Origin: Helicobacter sp.
Lineage (GTDB): Bacteria > Campylobacterota > Campylobacteria > Campylobacterales > Helicobacteraceae
DNA: 17,242 nt
Direction: 5' to 3'
NCBI RefSeq assembly: GCF_022511165.1
Contig: NZ_JAFLSB010000031.1
Coordinates: 1 to 17,242, forward strand
Shown here: positions 7,485 through 13,779 of the stretch, piece after piece
How positions within the stretch are numbered: the stretch's first letter is position 1
Layout: every line of letters begins with the position of its first letter
Made by a program: the position numbers and the translations under genes
The notes under the pieces: generated by a model
What the model was told of the DNA's origin: nothing
The model's input: only the letters and a program-made list of their open reading frames with translations
The model's database searches: none

Positions 7485-8495
7485 TCATTTGAGTTCGGCT
7501 TTTGCAAGATTGATGAGAGCATCAGGAATATTGAGTGTGCGCACTTCTAAATCAATCATCAGTGCATTGCGGATATGCTCTATGGCCTGATCTGTCATAC
7601 CATAGCTATCAAGTATCACAACAGATTCTATAAAATGCGCATCATAGATAGGATTGCTATAAAATTCATTGATAGAATTTTTGAGAATCTCCACCGCATT
7701 TGATGCACGAGCCAAGTCCTTTAACCCCTCTAAGCGTGATATTTCAGCCTGTTCCCTCTCTTGTGAATCCATTTCATCTGGAGCAAATTCCTTGCGCACA
7801 AGATCTTCATCTAAATCCTCTAGCACACCAATTTCTTTAAGTTCATCAATAGAGCCAAGTATAGAATCTAAATCGCTTAGTTCTTTAAGCGAATGCACCT
7901 CTTTTGTGGAATCTTTGTCGCTATCGCCTTGTTCAAGCTCATTGCCCATCATAAAAAATCCACCAAAATACACCCCCTTCTTATCTGCCACAAAAAGAGT
8001 CATACTTGCGCGCTCTTGCAATACATAGAGTTTAATACTTAAGCCAAGCCTAGTTTTAATGTTTTCATATATGATAATAAAAGGCGAAAAAAGATAATCA
8101 AGTCCTAGAGCGCGAATAAATTTCACACGATTTTCATCTATGGCAAGATTTTGGATATAAAAAAACCATTGATTTGGCATTTCTACAATATGCGAGACTT
8201 TGGGATTAATGCCAAATTTGACAAGATCGCCCCTTTTAGCACAATTTGCTAAGCCTTGGTTGTAGGTTTTACTCATTGCACTAAGGTAGGTAAAAGGGTG
8301 TTTGCGCTTATAGTCTTTAATAAGCTTTGCTGCCTCTATGGGCAGTTCTTTATCTATGATTTTAAAATCTTTTGTGATAGTATTTTTTACGCGCCCACCT
8401 TTTATTGCTACAATTTTGAGTGAGCATACTTTCGCGTCAAGATTTACGCCAATGTGAATAGTAGAAAAAAATGGACGAAGCAAAAACTTTAGCAA
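7485..8495 (-). CDS. PilM-like actin-fold protein with acidic insert
   Basis: This soluble 336-residue protein has the course of PilM, the cytoplasmic actin-like protein that binds the PilN head. The N-terminal strand IGVNLDAKVCSLKIV (15-29) sits where actin-like proteins have the phosphate-1 loop. A central sheet holds SPFIIIYENIK and ASMTLFVADKKGVYFGG. The final third, LKNSINEFYS through SVVILDSYG to LEVRTLNI, matches the PilM end. The usual Asp and Gly of the phosphate loop are Asn18 and Asp20 here, so ATP binding may be lost. Residues about 185-256 form a long acidic insert. The start is probably TTG 8495: an in-frame TGA lies just upstream and GAGGG lies 9 bases before it. No ATG option is near. 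Confidence 0.55.
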   Translation of the reverse strand: MLKFLLRPFFSTIHIGVNLDAKVCSLKIVAIKGGRVKNTITKDFKIIDKELPIEAAKLIKDYKRKHPFTYLSAMSKTYNQGLANCAKRGDLVKFGINPKVSHIVEMPNQWFFYIQNLAIDENRVKFIRALGLDYLFSPFIIIYENIKTRLGLSIKLYVLQERASMTLFVADKKGVYFGGFFMMGNELEQGDSDKDSTKEVHSLKELSDLDSILGSIDELKEIGVLEDLDEDLVRKEFAPDEMDSQEREQAEISRLEGLKDLARASNAVEILKNSINEFYSNPIYDAHFIESVVILDSYGMTDQAIEHIRNALMIDLEVRTLNIPDALINLAKAELK

Positions 8496-8528
8496 CTCTT
8501 TTAGCCCTCACTCTTAGGATTTTGCGAT

Positions 8529-8554
8529 ATTGTAAATACTTTCATAAAGTATAT
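8529..8554 (-). promoter_or_regulatory. Hairpin and possible internal promoter before the pilM-like gene
   Basis: The 77-base gap before the pilM-like gene holds a perfect 7-bp inverted repeat, ATACTTT (8536-8542) and AAAGTAT (8546-8552), with a 3-base loop. Read on the - strand, the same bases give TATACT (8548-8553), and TACAAT lies at 8529-8534. Either could be a -10 box for the pilM-ftsL part of the run. It could equally be a weak attenuator for read-through from the acyltransferase gene. Confidence 0.3.
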
Positions 8555-8572
8555 TTGATAATCTATAAGCAT

Positions 8573-9217
8573 TTAGAGTTCCTTTTCTAAATGAGTGCGC
8601 ACTAAGGCTTTGGCTTCGTCAATTTGCATATCTTTATCAATCACAAACCCATCAAGCATATAATAATCAATGCGTGAAAATGGCTTAGGAATGCGGAATT
8701 TATCCCAGCTTTTAAACTCCCAATATCGGCTATACACCACGCGTATAGGGACAATCTGCTTACCTGTTTTTTGGCTCATCGCTATTATGCCATCGCTAAT
8801 AGAATGATAAGGTCCTTTTGGTCCATCAGGTGAAAGGGCGACATCATAGCCTTCTCTAAGGAGTTTAAAAGATTCTATCAAAGCCTTTATACCACCCTTA
8901 GATGTTGAGCCACGCAAACTTCTTAAACCAAATTTAGCACATACATCAACCATAAGCGTAGCATCAAAGTGTTGAGATTGCACGATATAAAAGCCTTTAT
9001 CGCGCTCTTTGCTCACTTGCTTTCGAAAATATTTATAGAGGAAAGGGAGCATGAGCAGTTCGCCGTGCCAAAATGCACCGATAAAGTTATGCTCTTTTGT
9101 GTATTCATTGATGTGGAATGTATTTTTCGTAAATGCGTATAAAAGGCGCAAAAATGCATATATGAGTGGAGGGAGAATCACCCCTAAAATGCGCCGTTTT
9201 GTCTCTCTGCTTAACAT
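8573..9217 (-). CDS. DUF374-type lysophospholipid acyltransferase-like protein
   Basis: This protein belongs to the DUF374 branch of the lysophospholipid acyltransferase (LPLAT) superfamily, membrane-associated acyl transfer enzymes. From ATG 9217 it has 214 residues. An N-terminal hydrophobic helix (about 10-29) is followed by FWHGELLMLP (49-58), SQHFDA (81-86, in the place of the H-x4-D catalytic motif), RGSTSKGG (102-109) and SPDGPKGP (129-136). The glycine-rich and PDGP blocks are the family signature. The H-x4-D motif appears as QH-F-D, so the catalytic pair is not canonical. A GTG at 9223 is also in frame, but AAGGG lies 5 bases before ATG 9217. It follows miaB by 11 bases. The substrate, lipid A or phospholipid, is unknown. 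Confidence 0.8.
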   Translation of the reverse strand: MLSRETKRRILGVILPPLIYAFLRLLYAFTKNTFHINEYTKEHNFIGAFWHGELLMLPFLYKYFRKQVSKERDKGFYIVQSQHFDATLMVDVCAKFGLRSLRGSTSKGGIKALIESFKLLREGYDVALSPDGPKGPYHSISDGIIAMSQKTGKQIVPIRVVYSRYWEFKSWDKFRIPKPFSRIDYYMLDGFVIDKDMQIDEAKALVRTHLEKEL

Positions 9218-9228
9218 TTCCACCCTTA

Positions 9229-10596
9229 TTAATTTGCAATCCTTGCATTTTTTGCATTAAGCTCTAGGGCTTCTTTGAGGCTAAGCTCTCGTATAAATTC
9301 ACCCATAAGCGCACCACCCTCATTATGCGTGATTTTTACTTGTGCGATTGTGCCAATAGGAATAGCTCTGCCTAGAATCTTAATCAGTTTATTGTGGCTA
9401 CTGCGCCCCTCGCTTAAGCATATATTTTCATCATTGTAGCAATTTTCAACCAGCACTTCATAAGTTGAGCCGATTTCACTTGTGGCTTTTTGGCGCAACA
9501 TATTCTTGTGCAAATCCTGTAATCGCGCAAGGCGCTCCTTTGCCACTTCTTCTTTTATAAGCATATTTTTATCATAATGATAAGCACTTGTATGGGGACG
9601 AGGCGAATACACAAAGCTATAAAGCGTATCAAATCCCACAATTTCAAGCACATCAAGCGTATCTTTAAAATCTTCCTCGGATTCTGTGGGGAATCCTACA
9701 ATAATATCTGTGCTAATGCCTACATTTGGCACGAGAGATTTGAGCTTAGCAATTCTCTCTATATACCATTGCTTGGTATAGCCGCGCTTCATCATTTTTA
9801 AAATCCTGCTTGAGCCACTTTGCAGGGGGATATGTATGCCTTTAGCAATATGCGCATTTGCAGCAAACTCCTCCAAAAACTCATCGTCCATATGAAGCGG
9901 ATGAGGAGAGGTAAAACGGATTCTATATAAGCCCTCAATACGACTTAATGTGCGCAAAAGTCTTGTAAAGTTTGTTGGTGGGTGGGGTTGTGAAAAACCA
10001 ATGCCATAGTGATTCACATTTTGCCCTAAAAGTAGTAATTCCTTTGCGCCATTTTGCACAAGCTTTTGTGCTTCTTGCATCAGTAAATCTGTGGGGATTG
10101 AAATCTCCTTGCCACGCGTGAAAGGCACAATGCAATAGCTACATTTTTTATTACAGCCTATGGAGATATTAATCATCGCCTTAATGCCTGTGTGAGCGGA
10201 GTTTGCAAAGATATAAGTGCTATCATCATAGTCAATATCTACCTCCACAGCTTTGGGGCGGGAGAGAATTTGTGTGATTTTAGAGACATTTCTTGCCCCA
10301 AGCACAAAATCCACGCTTGGCGCTTTTTTGATAATCTCTTCTCCTAAATGACTTGCCGTGCAACCACATACACCAATTTTTGCCCCTTCTTTTTTTTCTT
10401 TGGCAAATGCACCAATTTCAGAAAAAAGCTTTTTTTCGGGTTTTTCACGCACAGAGCAGGTGTTAATAAGGATTAAATCCGCCTCTTTTGAGTTATCAGT
10501 TAGAGTATAGTTGAGTTTTTCTTTGAGTTCAGCAATCATATGCGCGGAGTCGCGCTCATTCATCGCACAGCCTAATGTTTGTATAAAAAGTTTCAT
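9229..10596 (-). CDS. miaB: tRNA-2-methylthio-N6-dimethylallyladenosine synthase MiaB
   Basis: MiaB is a radical-SAM enzyme with two iron-sulfur clusters that adds a methylthio group to i6A37 of tRNAs reading codons that begin with U. Length 455 is typical. The N-terminal MTTase domain carries cluster ligands C10 (LGCAMNERDS), C47 (NTCSVR) and C79 (VCGCTASHLG). The radical-SAM CxxxCxxC is C148, C152 and C155 (IGCNKKCSYCIVPFTRG). The C-terminal part (about 385-450) fits a TRAM RNA-binding domain. The MNERDS and SVREKPE words point to MiaB rather than MtaB or RimO. The ATG start at 10596 lies 24 bases after the HP0268-like gene. Confidence 0.96.
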   Translation of the reverse strand: MKLFIQTLGCAMNERDSAHMIAELKEKLNYTLTDNSKEADLILINTCSVREKPEKKLFSEIGAFAKEKKEGAKIGVCGCTASHLGEEIIKKAPSVDFVLGARNVSKITQILSRPKAVEVDIDYDDSTYIFANSAHTGIKAMINISIGCNKKCSYCIVPFTRGKEISIPTDLLMQEAQKLVQNGAKELLLLGQNVNHYGIGFSQPHPPTNFTRLLRTLSRIEGLYRIRFTSPHPLHMDDEFLEEFAANAHIAKGIHIPLQSGSSRILKMMKRGYTKQWYIERIAKLKSLVPNVGISTDIIVGFPTESEEDFKDTLDVLEIVGFDTLYSFVYSPRPHTSAYHYDKNMLIKEEVAKERLARLQDLHKNMLRQKATSEIGSTYEVLVENCYNDENICLSEGRSSHNKLIKILGRAIPIGTIAQVKITHNEGGALMGEFIRELSLKEALELNAKNARIAN

Positions 10597-10620
10597 AGAA
10601 TCTTAAAATGTAAAGCACAT

Positions 10621-10869
10621 TTAAATGATATGAAGTTCATAAATATAACTTCCCTCATCAAGAGCATAACGCACCTCGTGCAAATGTGTGCTATGTCCGG
10701 CTTTTTGGAAAAACGCACAAGCTTTTTGCATATCTTTATGTGAATTTTCTTTATCAAAGTAAAAAATATTAATGCCTTGTGTGCATTTTTTTAAAATTTC
10801 CTCACAAGTGATTTTATTAGCAGTTTTGTTTTTGCTATTAAGTGTGCTTTTAGCAAGTTTAAGCTCCAT
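10621..10869 (-). CDS. HP0268-like small protein (Smr-like nuclease family)
   Basis: The 82-residue protein resembles H. pylori HP0268 as I remember it: similar length, a YFDKENSHKDMQKACAFFQK core and a C-terminal EVRYALDEGSYIYELHII. It also lies directly before miaB, as in H. pylori. HP0268 has been described as a small Smr-like fold with nicking endonuclease and ribonuclease activity; transfer of that activity to this copy is inference. The ATG at 10869 is preceded by AAGGAG 6 bases upstream and by a TATAAT promoter. It appears to be the first gene of the long - strand run and is divergent from nusA. Confidence 0.75.
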   Translation of the reverse strand: MELKLAKSTLNSKNKTANKITCEEILKKCTQGINIFYFDKENSHKDMQKACAFFQKAGHSTHLHEVRYALDEGSYIYELHII

Positions 10870-10902
10870 AATGAACTCCTTATTAATTTAATAGAATCGC
10901 CC

Positions 10903-10908
10903 ATTATA
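10903..10908 (-). promoter_or_regulatory. -10 box for the HP0268-like/miaB run
   Basis: On the - strand this reads TATAAT. Transcription would start near 10896, giving a leader of about 27 bases that contains AAGGAG before ATG 10869. It lies back to back with the nusA promoter 44 bases away, so the two transcription units share one divergent control region. Confidence 0.6.
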
Positions 10909-10951
10909 GCTAAAAATAGGCATATTTGTAAAACTTTAAGCAAAATTTTAT

Positions 10952-10957
10952 TATAAT
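10952..10957 (+). promoter_or_regulatory. -10 box for nusA, with leader hairpin
   Basis: A perfect TATAAT within TTTTATTATAATAGCCCC predicts a start near 10964 and a leader of about 75 bases. The leader contains AGCCTTATAG/CTATTAAGGGCT (10974-10995), an imperfect inverted repeat with two single-base bulges. NusA often controls its own operon by termination, so this hairpin may be regulatory, but it lacks a T-run and is weak evidence. Confidence 0.55.
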
Positions 10958-11037
10958 AGCCCCTCTTCTATTGAGCCTTATAGCTATTAAGGGCTTACTT
11001 CGCAAAGAAATCCACAAAGATGTTAGGAGATGTTGTT

Positions 11038-12216
11038 TTGGAGAAGATTTTAGATATTATCGATTTAATTGCCTATGACAAAGGCTTAGAACATCAAGTT
11101 GTGCTTGGGATAGTCAAAGAGGGTTTAATCAAAATCGCCAAAGAGGAGATTAATCCATATTATGATTATTTTGTTGAAGAAGATAGTAAAGAACGCACTT
11201 TGAGGCTTTTTCATCGTATGAAAGTGTGTGCTGATGATGAGATTTTAGATGATGAGCAAAGAGCAAGGCATATCCCCATTTCTACTGCAAAGGAATTAGG
11301 CGATGTGCATATTAATGATTGGGTGGATTATGAGTTGCAGCTTGAAGCAATGAGTAGAGGGGCGATTAATAAGCTTTTTTTGAATCTTGAATATAATTTG
11401 CAACGTTCCATCGAGAATCAGATTCTGCAAAATTTTCGTGCAATGGTGGGAAAGATTGTGAGCGGGCAAGTCGTGGGTATAGATAAAGAGGGTAATACTT
11501 TTATCGAAATTGAAAGCATTCGTGCGATTTTGCCACAGAAAAACCGCATTAAGGGGGAGAAATTTAAAATAGGCGATGTTGTGAAAGCCATTTTAAAATT
11601 TGTAGGCATTAATCGCAATGGCTTGCAGGTGGAGCTTTCTCGCACCACGCCAAAATTTTTAGAAGAGCTTTTAGCAATGGAAGTGCCAGAGATTAAAGAT
11701 AATGAAGTGATGATTCATAAAAGCGCAAGAATCCCCGGTGAGCGCGCAAAAGTCGCGGTGTATTCTCAAAGTGCGAGAATCGATCCTATTGGTTGCTGCG
11801 TGGGGGTAAAAGGGGTGCGTATTAATGCAGTAAGCAAAGAATTAGCTAATGAAAATATTGATTGCGTGGAGTATCATAGCACTTTAGAGATTTTTGTCGC
11901 TAAAGCTCTTACCCCCGCGCAAGTGGTGAGTGTGCGGATTGAAGAAGTGCAGGAAAAGACAGAGGAAGAATCTAAAGAGGGTGATGAGGCAAAAAGTAGC
12001 AAAGCCACAAAGCGCAAGAGAGCGATTGTGCAGATTAAAAGTGATCAAAAAAGCAAGGCTATTGGCAAAAATGGCGTAAATATTCGCCTTGCGAGTATGC
12101 TCTGTGAATGCGATATTGAATTGCAAGAAATAGGAGAGACAAAGACTTTAGAAAAAGAGAATGCGGGAGCAGAAAAAGCAGGCATTGACGCGCTAAGCTC
12201 CCTCTTTAAGGCTTAG
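11038..12216 (+). CDS. nusA: Transcription termination/antitermination factor NusA
   Basis: NusA binds RNA polymerase and nascent RNA to modulate pausing, termination and antitermination. The frame is open from ATG 11020, but TTG 11038 is the better start: AGGAG (11025-11029) lies 8 bases before it and the product then begins MEKILDIIDLIAY, as NusA proteins do. The 392 residues comprise an RNAP-binding N-terminal domain (1-about 125), S1 (about 138-202), KH1 with GCCVGVKGVRI (252-262) and KH2 with AIGKNGVNIRLAS (341-353). A charged insert of about 27 residues (303-329) separates KH1 from KH2. There are no C-terminal acidic repeats. It is not followed by ylxR-infB, which lie 7 kb away on the left, so the classical nusA-infB operon is split. 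Confidence 0.95.
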   Translation: MEKILDIIDLIAYDKGLEHQVVLGIVKEGLIKIAKEEINPYYDYFVEEDSKERTLRLFHRMKVCADDEILDDEQRARHIPISTAKELGDVHINDWVDYELQLEAMSRGAINKLFLNLEYNLQRSIENQILQNFRAMVGKIVSGQVVGIDKEGNTFIEIESIRAILPQKNRIKGEKFKIGDVVKAILKFVGINRNGLQVELSRTTPKFLEELLAMEVPEIKDNEVMIHKSARIPGERAKVAVYSQSARIDPIGCCVGVKGVRINAVSKELANENIDCVEYHSTLEIFVAKALTPAQVVSVRIEEVQEKTEEESKEGDEAKSSKATKRKRAIVQIKSDQKSKAIGKNGVNIRLASMLCECDIELQEIGETKTLEKENAGAEKAGIDALSSLFKA

Positions 12217-12552
12217 ATTCTATAATCTTTAATGAGATAAATAATCTGCATCACATCAAGGCGCGTAAGTATAAAGTAGAGACAGAATCTTAATGAGTAT
12301 ATCAAGGGGCTTTGCTCTTATTGTGTTACTCATATTTGCTAGCCCTCTTGCTCCTCTGTAAAAGAATAAAATAAAAATGAGATTCTATACATAAATTTTT
12401 GCAAAATTTTTAGTTTTTTTAAATTAGGGAGTCGCACCAAGTAGGCTTATAATAATACAAATCAATGTGCAAAATGTCTTAGGAAGGTTACGTGTGCTTT
12501 TTATAAATGAATGTGTAATAAAGTAATATATTTTTTATTTTCTTAATTTTTT
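12217..12552 (+). other. Gene-poor stretch with remnants after nusA
   Basis: No intact gene is seen here. Besides the prepilin-like fragment, there is an A/T hairpin, AAATTTT-TGC-AAAATTT, near 12393-12410 followed by a T-run; it could end the nusA transcript. A perfect TATAAT at 12448-12453 has no gene behind it. A strong ribosome-site sequence, AGGAAGG, near 12482 leads only to GTG plus three codons and a stop. These are best read as leftovers of a lost gene, or as a small RNA transcribed from 12448 onward. Confidence 0.4.
12293..12361 (+). pseudogene. Prepilin-like 5' gene fragment
   Basis: ATG and 22 codons give a charged head followed by RGFALIVLLIFASPLAPL and then TAA. The R-G-F-A-L pattern followed by a hydrophobic helix is how type IV prepilins and type II pseudopilins begin, with processing between G and F. 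The expected Glu at mature position 5 is not present. No continuation in any frame was found in the AT-rich DNA that follows, and the ribosome site is poor, so I read it as the remnant of a truncated gene. A chance signal-peptide-like frame is possible. Confidence 0.35.
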
Positions 12553-12577
12553 ATGTATATAAATTACACATATAAGC

Positions 12578-12591
12578 TTTTTTTTTTTTTT
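12578..12591 (+). repeat. 14-T homopolymer upstream of the GTPase gene
   Basis: Fourteen consecutive T bases lie 28 bases before the putative -10 box of the GTPase gene (about -41 to -54 from the predicted start). Tracts of this length slip in Helicobacter and change expression of the following gene by altering promoter geometry. The GTPase frame is open through the tract back to ATG 12553, so if translation began there a slip would switch the gene on or off instead. Confidence 0.6.
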
Positions 12592-12619
12592 GAAGGTCGC
12601 TTGTATATCAAATTTAAGT

Positions 12620-12625
12620 TATACT
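12620..12625 (+). promoter_or_regulatory. Candidate -10 box of the GTPase gene
   Basis: TATACT lies 32 bases before ATG 12658 and would start transcription near 12632, leaving room for the AAGGAAG at 12641-12647. The 14-T tract lies just upstream of the expected -35 zone. Confidence 0.4.
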
Positions 12626-12657
12626 ATATGTATGAAGTTAAAGGAAGCGTAAGGGTA

Positions 12658-13551
12658 ATGGAAGTCATTGATTTTGCAGAGTTTTTTAAGCGCTTTGGCG
12701 TTAAATTCGAAGCGATACGAACGAGGCTAAATATTTTAGTTGTTGGTAAAGCGGGTGTTGGCAAAAGCACTTTGATTGATGTTGTATTTGGCAAAAGAAT
12801 CGTGAATCCTAAAGCAGGAAAGCTCGTTACTAATGAAATAGAGAGCTTAACAGATGAAAATGAACTCTATGTATATGAAACTACAAAAATAGATTTTAAT
12901 CAACAACAAACAGATGAGATTGAAAAATTTATAAAAAAGAGGCAAGGTTGTGGAGAAGAAGAGCGACAGCTTCACATTGCTTGGCTATGTATTGAAGAAA
13001 CAAATAGAGAAATCACTAATGCAGAAAAAAGAATCTATGAATGTTTGAAAAAATATGGAGTGCCAACTTTGGTTGTTATTACAAAGGCTATACAGGATAA
13101 AGATGAGAATGATGAGAGATTCTCTGATAAGACTAAAGGAGAGCTTGGGGGGAGTGAAGTAATAAGAGTAAGAGCTCTTGAATCAAAAGATGAAGAGGGA
13201 GAGATAAGAAAAGTAAGATGGATAAATGATTTTGTCAAAAAATCTCACGAAATATTAGCACCAGAGAAAAAAGAAAATTTTGGGCTTAAGCAAGAGTTTG
13301 ATTTGGAATTAAAAAGAGTTATCTTAAAGAGAATCGATGGTCGATTTGAAAAAGAATTTTTAGGAATGCACGGACAAAAGCCACAAGAAGCCCCCAATCA
13401 AGTGAAAAGTCAAACTCTAAATCACAGCCAAATAAGACCCCAAAGCCCGGTTGGGATTCGGAATCAAAACCTCAATCATAGTCAAATAAGACCTCAAAGC
13501 CAAAACTTAAACCACATAATAAGACCTCAAAACCCAAAACCAAAAGTTTAA
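12658..13551 (+). CDS. P-loop GTPase-like protein with peptide-repeat tail
   Basis: This 297-residue protein, numbered from ATG 12658, is a TRAFAC-type GTPase relative. The P-loop GKAGVGKST is intact (30-38). The usual DxxG of the G3 motif appears as ETTK (74-77), and the specificity motif is VITKA (140-144) in place of NKxD. An EEERQLHIAWLCIEE segment and RVRALESKDEEGEI are shared with uncharacterised 'GTPase domain' proteins I recall from enterohepatic helicobacters. The C-terminus is polar and repetitive (LNHSQIRPQS), with no membrane segment. ATG 12658 is chosen because AAGGAAG lies 10 bases upstream; ATG 12628 and 12553 are in frame but give an unlikely F/Y-rich head. It lies alone in AT-rich DNA between nusA and dnaE, suggesting acquisition. 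The function is unknown. Confidence 0.65.
   Translation: MEVIDFAEFFKRFGVKFEAIRTRLNILVVGKAGVGKSTLIDVVFGKRIVNPKAGKLVTNEIESLTDENELYVYETTKIDFNQQQTDEIEKFIKKRQGCGEEERQLHIAWLCIEETNREITNAEKRIYECLKKYGVPTLVVITKAIQDKDENDERFSDKTKGELGGSEVIRVRALESKDEEGEIRKVRWINDFVKKSHEILAPEKKENFGLKQEFDLELKRVILKRIDGRFEKEFLGMHGQKPQEAPNQVKSQTLNHSQIRPQSPVGIRNQNLNHSQIRPQSQNLNHIIRPQNPKPKV
13417..13533 (+). repeat. In-frame repeats coding LNHSQIRPQS
   Basis: Three units lie at 13417-13446, 13471-13500 (30 bases each) and 13507-13533 (27 bases). The first two differ at four sites, all at third codon positions and all silent. The third has lost one codon and also differs mainly silently (LNH-IIRPQN). Such a pattern means the peptide has been kept while the DNA diverged. 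Confidence 0.75.
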
Positions 13552-13779
13552 ACTTTAACGCAATAGCCATATTTTTAGTTTTGTTTTTATTTCGCATTGA
13601 GTCTAAAATCGCCACACTCTACCATTTGAATATCTAAATAAAGAATATTTCTCATTTTAAGCAATTCTAATAAATCTTATTTTATAATTTCATTGCTTTT
13701 ATCCATTAATATATTGTGGCTATTTTGGGAAAATAGCGCAGTAAGATAAGAATAAGAATTGCAAATATAAGGACATATA
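13552..13779 (+). other. Spacer before dnaE with an 8-bp hairpin
   Basis: No gene is seen in this AT-rich spacer. GCTATTTT (13719-13726) and AAAATAGC (13730-13737) form a perfect hairpin with loop GGG. A possible -10 box, TATATT (13710-13715), directly precedes it, so the hairpin would be at the very 5' end of a dnaE transcript or could be an operator. It lacks a T-run, so it is not a good terminator in the + direction. Confidence 0.4.

Noticed and set aside
7485..7522. Longer pilN-like start at 7522, overlapping the pilM-like gene by 38 bases
   Set aside because: No ribosome site precedes it, whereas GAGGA sits correctly before ATG 7477.
7669..8028. 119-codon serine-rich frame on the + strand opposite the pilM-like gene
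   Set aside because: It mirrors the acidic Asp/Glu insert codons on the other strand, and the opposite frame fits a recognised protein course and operon.
11020..11037. ATG 11020 as the nusA start
   Set aside because: It would place the AGGAG ribosome site inside the gene; TTG 11038 gives the family-typical MEKI start and good spacing.
13374..13637. Alternative frame over the GTPase tail giving a Ser/Lys/Pro-rich linker and a hydrophobic segment near 13565-13600, suggesting a frameshifted C-terminal membrane anchor
   Set aside because: Differences between repeat units are all silent in the annotated frame and replacing or nonsense (TAG at 13479) in this one, so the annotated frame is the one under selection.
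13681..13740. Hairpin at 13719-13737 as a + strand terminator for the GTPase gene
   Set aside because: No T-run follows it on the + strand, and it lies close to the dnaE start, so an operator or leader role is at least as likely.
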